Source: an uncultured Verrucomicrobia subdivision 3 bacterium
Lineage (GTDB): Bacteria; Verrucomicrobiota; Verrucomicrobiia; Limisphaerales; UBA11358
NCBI GenBank assembly: GCA_903917705.1
Contig: CAIXBQ010000147.1
Span: 1-38,777, forward strand
DNA length: 38,777 nucleotides
Direction of reading: 5' to 3'
The notes under the pieces were generated by a model. The model ran no database searches, was not told where the DNA came from, and saw nothing but the letters and a program-made list of their open reading frames with translations. A program made the position numbers and the translations under genes. Shown one piece after another: positions 1 to 11,764 of the stretch. The number at the start of each line of letters is the position of its first letter. Positions within the stretch are counted from its first letter, which is position 1.

Positions 1-20
1 AAATTTCAAAATTTTGCTTT

Positions 21-114
21 CCCGGTCCGGTTTGGTCCGGTTTGGTCCGGTTTGGTCCGGTCTCCGGTCCGCGCGGACCGGTTTTTGGACCGGTTTTGGA
101 CCGGTTTGGTCCGG
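21..114. repeat. 10-bp-period GGTCCGG/GGACCGG repeat block
   Basis: TTTGGTCCGG occurs three times in exact tandem (31-60), preceded by the variant CCCGGTCCGG (21-30). It is followed by a perfect 18-bp palindrome CCGGTCCGCGCGGACCGG (64-81). The motif then continues in the opposite orientation, GGACCGG at 87-93 and 98-104, with T-tract spacers, and returns to GGTCCGG at 108-114. Seven-bp cores are thus spaced 10 or 11 bp apart on both sides of the palindrome. No transposase or phage gene is nearby. Function is unknown. Confidence 0.85.
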
Positions 115-289
115 TCGGCGACCCCCATCCTGCCGGTCCAGATCCTTGTTTTTCTACATTCTGCCTTCTTCCTTCTGCCTTTCCCCATTCGGGCGCGCGC
201 CAATAACTCGGTGAAAAAGCCGCCAAAATGCGACAAAACACGCCAAAAAGTGACACGACTTATCGAAATCGCTTTATAAGCATCATAAA

Positions 290-306
290 ATGTTTATTAT
301 AAACAT
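290..306. promoter_or_regulatory. inverted repeat, possible operator
   Basis: ATGTTTA (290-296), a TTA spacer and TAAACAT (300-306) form a perfect 7-bp inverted repeat in an AT-rich patch within GC-rich DNA. The shape suits a dimeric regulator site or a small hairpin. It lies just beyond the 3' end of the leftward ATPase gene, so it could serve a gene left of the window. This is a shape-based guess only. Confidence 0.3.
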
Positions 307-382
307 GTTATGTCGCATGATGGGTCGTGCCTCGGTTTCGTGTCCTTTGGTTGATCCGTGGTTCCCGCTTCGGGATTCAATT

Positions 383-2350
383 TTACTTTGGTTTTCCGAG
401 GCGAACTCGCTGTTTTTCCCGTTCCGGATCGAATTTGTCAATTTGCACAGGGATGACAAACGGGTTGGATAGTGTTTTCACGCGTGCAAACCCGACGTCT
501 TGGGCGCGGATGAGGGAGGTTGAAAAGTCGCGGAAATCGTAATATTTGGCCAGCTCGTTGATTTCGTTTTCGTTGTTGAGATGGGAGACCAGGATGTTCT
601 CTGTGTTGGATAGGATGTTCGGATGGATGGACGATACCTCCTGCGTCGCATACACGGTGGCGATGCGTGCCTTGGCCCCTTCCTTGGCGATGGTGGGCCA
701 GATTTCGGTGAGCGGTTCGTGGCGTCCGATGATGTTGTGCGCCTCCTCCACATAGATCACCGTGTGGGATGGATGCTGCCCGGCGTTGAACGCGGCCATC
801 GAGTTCCGGAGGATGTGCCGGGCAATGCGCTTGCCGAGCCGTTCGCGTTGGACGGGATCGCCGACCGAGAGGTCGAGGATGACGATTTTTCCGGCGACCA
901 GGTGGTTGTAAATTTCGTCGCAGACATCCGTGCTGCGGTTGGGTGCGTGATAATCTTTGAATGGCTGTAGCAGCCGGAAGCCGGGGATGTAGCCTCCCTG
1001 GTCGTTTTTCTGGAGCAGCAGGTTGATGAGCACGTTCGTGTCCGGCTCGATCCACGAGGCGCCCTTGGTGGTGATCAGTTCGTCCTGGATCTGTCGCACC
1101 AGGTAAAACCATTCGTATGCCTGCGTCGCAGTGAGGCCGTGCGCCGGGTCCACGGACGGGTTGACCTTGTTGCGGATGCCCGGGTTGACTTCGAACGTGA
1201 TTCTGAAGCCTTCCGGCAGCTCATAGCCGGCTCGGGCCAGCATGGCCTGATACGCGGCCAGCTTGAGCTGGTATTGGGCCGACTGCCGGTTGAATTCATG
1301 GTCGCTGTTGCACTCCTCCTTCCGGGGCTCGATGAAATCCATGCTCAAAAACGCCTCCAGGTCGGCGGAGCGTGGGAGCTTGCTCGCCTCCAGCAGGCCG
1401 CGCAATGTGTTGTGCCCCTCGGAAATCTGCCGGAAAAAATTGTTGAGAATCAGCTCGAAGCCCGGGGTCGGCATCATGCGGTACCGGATGGTGTCATCTG
1501 GATAGACCTCCGCGATCGACCCTTTGTCCTGCAGATTGGCGTTGGCATATTCGCCGTTCAGGTCGTAGATGATCTGCCCGATTTTCAGCCCGCGTTCCAT
1601 GCCGGTGCGCATCACCACGGAGACGAGCTGTTTCACCGTGTTGGACTTGCCGGTGCGCGTCATGCCGAATACCGCCGTGCGCCGGGCCAGGAAATCCACG
1701 GCGTTCAGGTGAAAGGTCGCCGGCTCCGCCGCGTCGCCGCGATGCCGCCGGTCGGTCGAGGCATAGCGCACCGTGCCGATCGAAAAGCGCGGCAGGTCGC
1801 CCTTCAGGCCGAGCCGGCGCGCCTCTTCCTCGGCGGCGGCGGCGCGTTCCGGGCTGATGTAGTTCACGATCATCTCCAGCGCCGCGCCGGTCGGACGGAA
1901 CACTTCCAGTTGCGCCGTGCTGGCGTAGGATTCCAGGTCGCTGCCCAGCCGCAGCTTGCCCTCCCGCAGATAAAAGGCGCCAAGCACCCGGCAGCGCAGC
2001 CCGCCATACCGGAACTCGTCCGGCGTGGCCGTGCCGGCTTGGTTTTCGGCCGGCTTCGGGCTGCGTTGTTTGCAGTTTTCAATTTTGGCCAGCGCCACCT
2101 TGTCATCTATCGGTAGCGGTGTCGCGCCGATGACGCGCAGGAGCACGATTTCACCCGCTGCCTGTACCGGCCCGGCCGGGGCAGCCAGGAGAAAGCAATT
2201 CTGTGGCACCCCTCGGGCCCGCTCCTTCCAGGCATCGTTTGTGAGCACGAGCGCCTGTTCATAATCCAGCTGATAAACCCAGCCCACAAACTGGTTTTCC
2301 TGTATCAGTCGGGCGAGCGCGTCGGCCGGTGTTTCGTTTTTGGTGTGCAT
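383..2350 (-). CDS. HerA/DUF87-type ATP-binding protein
   Basis: A P-loop ATPase of the HerA/FtsK superfamily (DUF87-like). These proteins form hexameric DNA translocases or helicases, often paired with a nuclease such as NurA or with defence effectors. From the start used (ATG at 2350, protein MHTKNETPAD, 655 aa) the Walker A GMTRTGKSN is at about residues 229-237. A Walker-B-like VEEAH is near 534, followed by a YATQEVSS segment typical of the family sensor region. The roughly 220 N-terminal residues would hold the HAS-barrel-like domain. An upstream in-frame ATG at 2446 would leave only about 20 bp to divergent glgB, so the inner start is preferred; neither has a clear Shine-Dalgarno. No partner gene is visible: anything downstream on this strand lies outside the window. 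Whether it acts in repair or in defence cannot be decided here. Confidence 0.85.
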   Translation of the reverse strand: MHTKNETPADALARLIQENQFVGWVYQLDYEQALVLTNDAWKERARGVPQNCFLLAAPAGPVQAAGEIVLLRVIGATPLPIDDKVALAKIENCKQRSPKPAENQAGTATPDEFRYGGLRCRVLGAFYLREGKLRLGSDLESYASTAQLEVFRPTGAALEMIVNYISPERAAAAEEEARRLGLKGDLPRFSIGTVRYASTDRRHRGDAAEPATFHLNAVDFLARRTAVFGMTRTGKSNTVKQLVSVVMRTGMERGLKIGQIIYDLNGEYANANLQDKGSIAEVYPDDTIRYRMMPTPGFELILNNFFRQISEGHNTLRGLLEASKLPRSADLEAFLSMDFIEPRKEECNSDHEFNRQSAQYQLKLAAYQAMLARAGYELPEGFRITFEVNPGIRNKVNPSVDPAHGLTATQAYEWFYLVRQIQDELITTKGASWIEPDTNVLINLLLQKNDQGGYIPGFRLLQPFKDYHAPNRSTDVCDEIYNHLVAGKIVILDLSVGDPVQRERLGKRIARHILRNSMAAFNAGQHPSHTVIYVEEAHNIIGRHEPLTEIWPTIAKEGAKARIATVYATQEVSSIHPNILSNTENILVSHLNNENEINELAKYYDFRDFSTSLIRAQDVGFARVKTLSNPFVIPVQIDKFDPEREKQRVRLGKPK

Positions 2351-2467
2351 GAAAATGTTGGTGCTGGCAACAAGGGGATTCCCAACCGGCTGCCGAGTCA
2401 AGGCGTTTTTCGCGCCGGAACTTTCTTTTGGTGCCATTCCCTCCATTCTGTGATAAAATTTTTCTGC

Positions 2468-4663
2468 ATGATTCTTTCACCCGACGAACTTCGCAGTCTG
2501 GTAGACCTGACCCATCAGTCCCCGCACACGCTGCTCGGTATGCATCCGCTTGGCGACCAGTCGGGCCTCGTCGTCCGCGCCCTGCTGCCTGGCGCTAAAA
2601 AGGTCGAAGTCCAGCCGGTCCACGAAAAAAGCAAGCCCCGGTTCGAGTTGAAACGGATTCCGGGCACGGACATCTTTGAAGGCGTCACGCGGGATGCCGT
2701 TGCCGTTTATGCCTACGATCTCGTCTTTGCCGGTCACCATGGCGAGCCTCGCCGCACCCGCGATGCGTATTCATTTTTGCCGACGCTTGGTGAGGCCGAC
2801 CTGTATCTCTTTGGCAAGGGTGATGAGCGGAAGATTTTCGACAAGCTCGGGGCGCATCTTCGCATGATTGATGGCGTTCCCGGCACCAGCTTCGCCGTCT
2901 GGGCGCCAAACGCGCAGCGCATCAGCGTGGTTGGCGATTTCAACGGGTGGGACGGAAGGTTTCATGCCATGCGCCTGCTCGGCGTTTCTGGCGTCTGGGA
3001 GATTTTTATCCCCGGTGTGCGGCAGGGTGCGCATTACAAATTCGAGATTCGCGATGCTCATGGCCGCGTCAAGCTGAACACCGACCCGTTCGGTTTCTTT
3101 TTTGAAGTTGCGCCCAAGCAGGCTGCCATTGTCTGGGGCACGCGCACCTTCAGGTGGAACGACGCCGCGTGGCTGAAGCAGCGCCGCGATCGCGATGCGC
3201 TCCGTTCCCCTCTGAGCGTCTACGAAGTGCACGTTGGTTCCTGGCAGAAAAAGACGGCGACCGAATCGTGGAGCTACCGCGAACTGGCCGGGCCGCTCGT
3301 CGAATATGTCCGGCGTTTGGGATTCACGCATGTCGAGTTTCTCCCCGTGGCCGAGCATGCCTACTATCCGTCGTGGGGTTATCAGGTCACCGGTTTTTTC
3401 GCGCCGACCAGCCGGTTCGGCACCCCGGATGATTTTCAGTTTCTCGTCAACGCCCTGCACGAGGCTGGCATCGGCGTCATCGTGGACTGGGTGCCGGCCC
3501 ATTTCCCGCGCGATGCCTGGGCGCTGGCGAAGTTTGACGGTACCGCGTTGTTCGAGCACGAGGATCCGCGCAAAGGCGCGCACCAGGACTGGGGCACGCT
3601 GATTTTTAATTTCGGGCGCTATGAGGTGGTCAATTTTCTCGTCGCCAACGCGCTTTACTGGTGTGAGCGCTTTCACATTGATGGTCTGCGCGTGGACGCC
3701 GTCGCCTCGATGCTGTATTTGGACTATTCGCGCAAGGAAGGCGAATGGATCCCCAACCAGCATGGCGGGCGCGAAAATCTGGAGGCCATCGAGTTCCTGA
3801 AAAAATTTAATCACATCACGCATACCGAATTTCCCGGCGTGATGACCATCGCCGAGGAATCCACCGCGTGGCCGCACGTGACGCGGCCGCCTTACATCGG
3901 TGGGCTCGGATTTTCTTTCAAATGGAACATGGGCTGGATGCACGACACCCTCGGCTATTTCAAGCGCGAGCCGGTGCATCGCAAATACCACCAGAACGAC
4001 CTGACGTTTGCGATGCTGTATCATCACAACGAAAACTTTGTATTGCCGCTGTCGCACGACGAGGTCGTTCACGGCAAGGGCTCCCTCCTAACGCGAATGC
4101 CGGGTGACGACTGGCAGAAATTCGCCAATCTGCGGACGTTGCTGGCCTATCAGTGGCTTTTCCCTGGAAGAAAGCTGTTGTTCATGGGCGGCGAGATTGG
4201 CCAGCGCGCCGAGTGGAACGAAAATGCCCAGCTCGACTGGTGGCTGCTCGACGCCGGCCCGTTTCATCGTGGCCTGCAAAGGTTTGTGGCGGACTTGAAC
4301 CACCTTTATGCCGCCTCACCCGGGTTGTGGCAGGCAGATTATGACCCCGCGGGCTTCAACTGGATTGATTGCGATGACCGCGAGAATAGTGTGCTTTCGT
4401 TCCTGCGCCAGACGGCGGATGGGAAGGGTCAGACGGTGGTCATCCTGAACCTCACGCCGGTGCCGCGTCCGGATTATCGCATCGGCCTGCCGCGCGGCGG
4501 TAAGTGGCGCGAGGTGCTGAACAGCGACGCGGAGGTTTATGGCGGCAGCAATCAGGGCAATTACGGCGGCGTCACCGCGCAAAATGTCCCCGTTCACAGC
4601 CAGCAAAATTCGGCGGTATTTAACCTGCCGCCGTTGGGCGTCATTGTTTTTCAGGCGGAATGA
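2468..4663 (+). CDS. glgB: 1,4-alpha-glucan branching enzyme
   Basis: Makes alpha-1,6 branches in glycogen by cutting an alpha-1,4 glucan and transferring the piece (GH13 family, cytoplasmic). The 731-aa length is normal for the two-N-domain type. A CBM48 module lies around residues 110-210 (FAVWAPNAQ, VVGDFNGWDG). The catalytic core shows the nucleophile Asp410 in GLRVDAVASM, the acid/base Glu463 in TIAEEST and Asp531 in LPLSHDEVVHGK; each is five residues beyond its E. coli counterpart. The start at 2468 (MILSPDELRSL) matches the family N-terminus; in-frame codons further upstream run into the divergent ATPase gene. Its stop overlaps the xthA start as ATGA. No other glycogen gene (glgA, glgC, glgP) is in the window. 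Confidence 0.97.
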   Translation: MILSPDELRSLVDLTHQSPHTLLGMHPLGDQSGLVVRALLPGAKKVEVQPVHEKSKPRFELKRIPGTDIFEGVTRDAVAVYAYDLVFAGHHGEPRRTRDAYSFLPTLGEADLYLFGKGDERKIFDKLGAHLRMIDGVPGTSFAVWAPNAQRISVVGDFNGWDGRFHAMRLLGVSGVWEIFIPGVRQGAHYKFEIRDAHGRVKLNTDPFGFFFEVAPKQAAIVWGTRTFRWNDAAWLKQRRDRDALRSPLSVYEVHVGSWQKKTATESWSYRELAGPLVEYVRRLGFTHVEFLPVAEHAYYPSWGYQVTGFFAPTSRFGTPDDFQFLVNALHEAGIGVIVDWVPAHFPRDAWALAKFDGTALFEHEDPRKGAHQDWGTLIFNFGRYEVVNFLVANALYWCERFHIDGLRVDAVASMLYLDYSRKEGEWIPNQHGGRENLEAIEFLKKFNHITHTEFPGVMTIAEESTAWPHVTRPPYIGGLGFSFKWNMGWMHDTLGYFKREPVHRKYHQNDLTFAMLYHHNENFVLPLSHDEVVHGKGSLLTRMPGDDWQKFANLRTLLAYQWLFPGRKLLFMGGEIGQRAEWNENAQLDWWLLDAGPFHRGLQRFVADLNHLYAASPGLWQADYDPAGFNWIDCDDRENSVLSFLRQTADGKGQTVVILNLTPVPRPDYRIGLPRGGKWREVLNSDAEVYGGSNQGNYGGVTAQNVPVHSQQNSAVFNLPPLGVIVFQAE

Positions 4664-5409
4664 AAATTATTTCTTGGAACGTCAACGGCCTCCGCGCCGT
4701 GCTGAAGAAAAACTTTCTGGAATATCTCGACGCCGAGCAGCCGGATGTGCTGTGCCTGCAGGAGACCAAATGCACGCCGGATCAGGTGGAGCAGCTCTGG
4801 CCTGCCGGTTATACAACCTATTGGAACAGCGCGGAAAAAAAGGGCTACTCTGGCACCGCGATTTTTACCCGGGCGCGGCCGGCCAAGGTGGTCCCGCATC
4901 TTGGCATCCATGAGCATGACCGCGAGGGCCGGGTGCTGACTGCCGAATACGCGGACTTTTTTCTCGTGAATGTCTATACGCCCAATTCCAAGCGGAAATT
5001 GGAGCGGCTGCCGTACCGTCAGGTTTGGGACCGGGATTTCTTGGGCTATTTAAAGAAATTGGAGAAGAAAAAACCTGTCATCTTCTGCGGCGACCTGAAT
5101 GTGGCGCATACGGAGATCGACCTCGCTAATCCGAAGGCCAACGTCCGCAACCACGGGTTCACCATTGAGGAGCGCAACGGGTTCACCGCGTTTGTGGGCG
5201 CTGGGTTTGTGGATACCTTTCGCGAATTTGAACCGGGGGGAGGGCATTACACCTGGTGGAGCCCGATGTCCGGTGCGCGTTCCCGGAACGTCGGTTGGCG
5301 GATTGACTATTTTCTCATCTCCCAATCGCTGCGCCCGCGTCTGAAGCATGCCTTCATCCGTCCTGACGTTCTGGGGAGCGACCATTGCCCGGTGGGTATT
5401 GAAATTTGA
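4660..5409 (+). CDS. xthA: exodeoxyribonuclease III / AP endonuclease
   Basis: Mg-dependent DNA repair nuclease that cleaves at abasic sites and trims 3' ends (base excision repair). The 249-aa protein starts with MKIISWNVNGLR and carries the family signatures in order: LQETKC (metal-binding Glu), VYTPNS, GDLNVAHTEIDL (catalytic Asp/Asn), YTWWSP with the following GWRIDYFL, and the C-terminal SDHCPVGIEI with the catalytic Asp-His. The ATG overlaps the glgB stop by four bases, so translational coupling is likely although the two functions are unrelated. It is followed directly by the structured block at 5429-5651. Confidence 0.96.
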   Translation: MKIISWNVNGLRAVLKKNFLEYLDAEQPDVLCLQETKCTPDQVEQLWPAGYTTYWNSAEKKGYSGTAIFTRARPAKVVPHLGIHEHDREGRVLTAEYADFFLVNVYTPNSKRKLERLPYRQVWDRDFLGYLKKLEKKKPVIFCGDLNVAHTEIDLANPKANVRNHGFTIEERNGFTAFVGAGFVDTFREFEPGGGHYTWWSPMSGARSRNVGWRIDYFLISQSLRPRLKHAFIRPDVLGSDHCPVGIEI

Positions 5410-5428
5410 CCGCAAAGGGGCCGGTTTT

Positions 5429-5651
5429 GTCCGCGGCAGACCAGCTGGCCTGACTTGCTGATAATGAGGGGTAAACCACTGGGTTCTGCTAGACACCTCA
5501 TGCCTCTATTGGGTGTCAACCGGATGCGACGAGAGCCTGTGCCCGCTGGGGCGGGGTGGACTGCCGTTTCACCCGTGGCTCAGTCAAAAAGACACATCAA
5601 AAGATTCCCATCTGGGAATGGCTGTGCTTTTGTCGGTCTAGTTCTGCGGAC
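5429..5651. ncRNA. candidate structured RNA or MITE (unassigned)
   Basis: This block fills the gap between convergent xthA and the hemerythrin gene. Its ends can pair: GTCCGC (5429-5434) with GCGGAC (5646-5651), then AGACC (5438-5442) with GGTCT (5635-5639). Inside are several local hairpins: GGTT/GACACC (5482-5497) with GGTGTC/AACC (5512-5521); CCCGC-TGGG-GCGGG (5542-5555); GACTG (5559-5563) with CAGTC (5581-5585); and ATTCCCA-TC-TGGGAAT (5604-5619) enclosed by CAAAAG (5598-5603) and CTTTTG (5627-5632). No protein-like frame is present. It lacks the signature sequences of RNase P RNA, SRP RNA and tmRNA, and a multibranched shape argues against 6S RNA. All stems are Watson-Crick, so the strand cannot be inferred. 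A non-autonomous mobile element with terminal inverted repeats is an equal alternative. Confidence 0.4.
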
Positions 5652-5661
5652 TGATGCCGCC

Positions 5662-6102
5662 CTACTTTCCGACCTGACGGCGACAAAGCCATTGCTCGCC
5701 CAGTTCGCTCAAGGTCTTCGCCTTCAGAATCCGTTCAGCCATCGGAAACACGATGCGCTCCTCCTTGTCAAAATGCTGGCGTGACGCGGTGATGGCGTTG
5801 AGCAGGATTTTCTTCGCTTCCTTGAGCGTCCGGGCCTTTTGCACGGCGTTTAACGCCGCCTCGATTTGTTCGTGCTCGTCATGAAATGTCTCCTGTTGCC
5901 CCATCTGGTCGAAGTAGGGTTCCAGCGGTTCAATGAACAGGTCGTCCTCGGTCTTTGAGTGTGGTGCATGGACCTTTTCCACGGCCGCCGCGAGCACTTT
6001 CACCTCGGCCATGGTCTTGAGCTTGGGCACGGCGGTCTCAATGTGGTCGAAGAGGTTGTGGAACACCGCGTGTTCCGCCCGCAAAACGTCGGTGATTTTC
6101 AT
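5662..6102 (-). CDS. hemerythrin HHE-domain protein
   Basis: A 146-aa four-helix-bundle protein of the hemerythrin/HHE cation-binding family, which carries a di-iron site and acts in oxygen, NO or iron sensing or in repair of iron centres. Ligand-type motifs occur in the expected order: EHAVFHNLFDHIE near residue 11, HAPHSKTEDDLFIE in the middle, FHDEHEQIE, and QHFDKEERIVFPMAE near the C-terminus. The start MKITDVLRAEH at 6102 is chosen because longer in-frame starts would run into gcvP, whose stop is at 6110. The gene therefore begins 7 bp after gcvP and is probably co-transcribed with it. The exact role is unknown. Confidence 0.88.
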   Translation of the reverse strand: MKITDVLRAEHAVFHNLFDHIETAVPKLKTMAEVKVLAAAVEKVHAPHSKTEDDLFIEPLEPYFDQMGQQETFHDEHEQIEAALNAVQKARTLKEAKKILLNAITASRQHFDKEERIVFPMAERILKAKTLSELGEQWLCRRQVGK

Positions 6103-6109
6103 GTCTCGG

Positions 6110-8980
6110 TCAGCTTGCGAAAGCCTCCATGCCAACGCAAGAGCAAACCGGATTGCGGTCGCCATAGACGTTGTCCACCCGGGCGACGTGCGGCCAGAAT
6201 TTAAATTCCAGCAGGCTCTTGGCCGGGAACGCTGCCTGTTCGCGGGAGTAGGGTCGGTTCCAATTGTCGCTGGCGATCTGGTCGGCCGTGTGCGGCGCGT
6301 TCTTCAGCAGGTTGTTTTTCGCGTCGGCGGCGCCGGTTTCCACGGCGGTCATTTCCTCGTATATGCCAATCATCGCATCGCAGAATCGGTCAAGTTCGTA
6401 TTTCGATTCGCTTTCCGTCGGTTCCACCATGAGCGTGCCGGCCACGGGCCAAGAGAGCGTTGGCGCGTGAAAGCCGTAATCCATCAGGCGTTTTGCCACA
6501 TCCTCGGCGGTGACGCTGTGGAATGCGCGCAAATCCAGAATACATTCGTGAGCGACCAGCCCGTTGCTGCGGTAAAGGGTCGGAAAATGATTTTCCAGCC
6601 GTTTGGAAATGTAGTTCGCGTTGAGGATGGCGTATTTCGTCGCCTCGGTCAGTCCCGCCGCGCCGGTCATGGCGATGTACATCCAGGAAATCGGCAGAAT
6701 GCTCGCGCTGCCCCAGGGCGCGGCGCTGACCGGGCCGATGTGTTGTTTGGAATGATCCACTTCTTCGAGCCGTGACGTGAAAGCCGGATGGCCCGGCAGA
6801 AAATGAACCAGGTGTTTCGCCACGCCGATCGGCCCGACGCCCGGACCGCCGCCGCCATGCGGTATGCAAAACGTCTTGTGCAGATTCAAATGGCAGACAT
6901 CCGCGCCAATGAAGCCGGGACTCGTTAGGCCGACTTGGGCGTTCATGTTCGCGCCGTCCATATAGACCTGCCCGCCATTCTTATGGATGAGGTCGCAGAT
7001 ATCGCGGATGGTTTCCTCGAATACTCCGTGAGTGGACGGGTAGGTGATCATCAGGCACGAAAGGTCTGCTTTATGCGCCTCGGCTTTGGCGCGCAGGTCC
7101 GCCATGTCAATATTGCCGTTCGTATCGCACGCCACGGCAACAACTTTCATTCCCGCCATGACCGCGCTGGCCGGATTGGTGCCGTGCGCGGATGTGGGAA
7201 TCAAACAGACATTGCGATGCTTGTCGCCGCGCGCTTCGTGATACGCGCGAATGACCAGGAGGCCGGTGTATTCGCCCTGCGAACCGGCGTTGGGCTGGAG
7301 CGAAATTCCCGCGAAGCCGGTGATTTCGCCCAGCCAGTCTTCCAGGTTCTGGAAAAGAATCTGGTAGCCCCGTGCCTGCGCCAGCGGCGCAAAGGGATGG
7401 ATCTGTGCAAATTCCGGCCAGGAAACGGGGAACATTTCCGCGGCCGCGTTCAGTTTCATGGTGCAGGAGCCGAGCGGAATCATCGAGGCTGTCAGGGAAA
7501 GGTCGCGCGATTCGAGTCGCTTGATGTAGCGGAGCATCTCGGTTTCGTTGTGGTAGCGGTTGAAGACTTGATGCGAGAGGAATTGCGAATTACGCGTCGC
7601 GGATGGCGAATTGGCCGGGGTCAGTTCGCTGACCTTCAACCCCGTAGCCTTGTCGCCGTTGAAAACTTGCCAGATATCGACAATGTCGTTGGTGCTGGTG
7701 GTTTCGGCGAGTGAGATGCCGATCGCGTTGGTGCCAATCGCGCGGAAGTTCATCCGGTGTGCCTCGGCGAGTTTTATGATTTCCGCTGCTGATGCCTTCG
7801 TCGGTTCAACCCGCAGTGTATCAAAACAATTTTGGGCGGAGACCTTGTGGCCGAGCTTCGCTAGGCCGGCGGCGAGAATGTGCGTCAGCGCATGGACGCG
7901 CTGGGCGATTGCCTTCAAGCCCTTCGGGCCATGATAAACGGCGTAGAGCGATGCCATGTTTGCCAGCAATGCCTGCGCGGTGCAGATGTTGCTGGTCGCT
8001 TTTTCGCGGCGGATGTGCTGCTCGCGCGTGCCGAGCGCGAGGCGCAAGGCGGGCTTGTCGCGTGCGTCTTTGGACACGCCAATGATGCGGCCGGGCATCT
8101 GCCGTTTGAATTCATCGCGTGTGGCGAAAAATGCCGCGTGCGGTCCGCCGTAGCCGAGCGGCACCCCGAAGCGCTGCGCGCTGCCAATGGCGATGTCCGC
8201 GCCGAACTCGCCCGGCGGTTTGATCAGCGTCAGTGCCAGTAAATCCGTGGCGACCGTCAGTATTGCGCCGGCGGCATGTGTTTTTTCCGCGAAGCCGGTG
8301 TAATCATGGATTGCGCCGAACGTATCCGGATATTGCACCAGCGCGCCAAAGACATTATCGGTAAACAAAAAGGTTTCATGGCTGCCCACCACGACTTCAA
8401 TTTTGAGCGCCACGGCTCGGCTGCGGACAACTTCGATGGTTTGCGGATGACAGGTTTCGGACACGAAGAAGATGTTCCGGCTGTCTTTGAGCCGGTGCGA
8501 CATTGTCATGGCTTCGGCGGCGGCGGTGGCTTCGTCGAGCATCGAGGCGTTGGCGATATGAAGCGCGGTGAGGTCGGTGACCATCGTTTGGAAATTCAGC
8601 AGCGCTTCGAGCCGCCCCTGTGAAATCTCGGCCTGATACGGCGTGTATTGCGTATACCAGCCGGGATTTTCAAGGACGTTCCGCTGGATGACCGGCGGCG
8701 TGATGCAATCGTAATAACCCTGGCCGATGAATGAGCGAAAGACTTTGTTTTCGGAGGCAATCTTTTTGAGTTCGGCCAGCGCGTCGTGTTCGGTGCGCGC
8801 GTCCGGAAGGGTTAATTTCTTGCTGAGCCGGATTTTTTTGGGGACGGCAGAGTCGATCAGTTCGTCCAAATTCTTGAAGCCGAGGAGTGTGAGCATCGCG
8901 CTGGTTTCGGCCGCATTGGGGCCGATGTGCCGGTGAACAAATTGATCTGGATGTGAGAGTGGATTTTGAGTCAAAAGCAT
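6110..8980 (-). CDS. gcvP: glycine dehydrogenase (decarboxylating), P-protein
   Basis: PLP enzyme that decarboxylates glycine and passes the aminomethyl group to lipoylated H-protein in the glycine cleavage system. The 956 aa correspond to the fused homodimeric P-protein, not the split gcvPA/gcvPB form. The N-terminal half has [17 protein letters not shown] and [19 protein letters not shown]. The PLP-binding lysine is Lys702 in [18 protein letters not shown], followed by the Gly-rich loop. The start [14 protein letters not shown] at 8980 lacks a Shine-Dalgarno. The gcvT, gcvH and lpd partners are not adjacent, so the system is split in this genome. A glycine riboswitch was sought in the 234-bp leader and not recognised. 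Confidence 0.97.
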   Translation of the reverse strand: MLLTQNPLSHPDQFVHRHIGPNAAETSAMLTLLGFKNLDELIDSAVPKKIRLSKKLTLPDARTEHDALAELKKIASENKVFRSFIGQGYYDCITPPVIQRNVLENPGWYTQYTPYQAEISQGRLEALLNFQTMVTDLTALHIANASMLDEATAAAEAMTMSHRLKDSRNIFFVSETCHPQTIEVVRSRAVALKIEVVVGSHETFLFTDNVFGALVQYPDTFGAIHDYTGFAEKTHAAGAILTVATDLLALTLIKPPGEFGADIAIGSAQRFGVPLGYGGPHAAFFATRDEFKRQMPGRIIGVSKDARDKPALRLALGTREQHIRREKATSNICTAQALLANMASLYAVYHGPKGLKAIAQRVHALTHILAAGLAKLGHKVSAQNCFDTLRVEPTKASAAEIIKLAEAHRMNFRAIGTNAIGISLAETTSTNDIVDIWQVFNGDKATGLKVSELTPANSPSATRNSQFLSHQVFNRYHNETEMLRYIKRLESRDLSLTASMIPLGSCTMKLNAAAEMFPVSWPEFAQIHPFAPLAQARGYQILFQNLEDWLGEITGFAGISLQPNAGSQGEYTGLLVIRAYHEARGDKHRNVCLIPTSAHGTNPASAVMAGMKVVAVACDTNGNIDMADLRAKAEAHKADLSCLMITYPSTHGVFEETIRDICDLIHKNGGQVYMDGANMNAQVGLTSPGFIGADVCHLNLHKTFCIPHGGGGPGVGPIGVAKHLVHFLPGHPAFTSRLEEVDHSKQHIGPVSAAPWGSASILPISWMYIAMTGAAGLTEATKYAILNANYISKRLENHFPTLYRSNGLVAHECILDLRAFHSVTAEDVAKRLMDYGFHAPTLSWPVAGTLMVEPTESESKYELDRFCDAMIGIYEEMTAVETGAADAKNNLLKNAPHTADQIASDNWNRPYSREQAAFPAKSLLEFKFWPHVARVDNVYGDRNPVCSCVGMEAFAS

Positions 8981-8995
8981 CCGTTGAAATTAAAG

Positions 8996-9005
8996 TTCGC
9001 GCGAA
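8996..9005. promoter_or_regulatory. 10-bp palindrome upstream of gcvP
   Basis: TTCGCGCGAA is a perfect palindrome 16 bp upstream of the gcvP start codon, between gcvP and divergent gyrB. Its position would suit an operator over the gcvP promoter, but a short GC-rich palindrome can arise by chance in this genome. Confidence 0.2.
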
Positions 9006-9136
9006 CCAAAGCAAGTGCAGATTTGTGGGGTTTTTGTGGGGGTGGTGGTGGAACCCTTGGATACAACAGGTTTGGTTGGCAAGCCTAAACCGCCACAACT
9101 AATGGTGTTTTTGTCCAAAAAAACCGTAGTTTCGCA

Positions 9137-9163
9137 TTGTGAAAACCGGTGATTTTTTATAAC
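9137..9163 (+). promoter_or_regulatory. possible sigma-70 promoter for gyrB
   Basis: TTGTGA (9137-9142) and TATAAC (9158-9163) resemble -35 and -10 boxes, about 50 bp upstream of the gyrB start in the AT-richest part of the gcvP-gyrB gap. The 15-bp spacer is short, so this is a weak prediction. Confidence 0.25.
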
Positions 9164-9169
9164 TTATAG

Positions 9170-11731
<2,562 letters not shown>

Positions 11732-11764
11732 TCCCACCGCAACCCATTTTCCCGAATCCATATC

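Larger units (their letters stand above)
1..382. other. non-coding left edge
   Basis: No convincing gene lies in this stretch. It lies past the 3' end of the leftward ATPase gene. It holds a GGTCCGG repeat block (21-114), a GC-rich segment to about 210, then an AT-rich segment (215-330) with two loosely related 20-mers starting CGCCAAAA (221-240 and 241-260, about 14 of 20 identical). It ends with a short inverted repeat at 290-306. Open frames here are built from the repeat and look like low-complexity Arg/Thr/Pro text, so they were not called. Confidence 0.6.

Noticed and set aside
5410-5661. tRNA, tmRNA, RNase P or SRP RNA in the xthA-hemerythrin gap
   Set aside because: No tRNA arm set, no GAGGAAAGTCC-type P4 element and no SRP GGAA-loop signature could be found. 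The block is therefore left unassigned.
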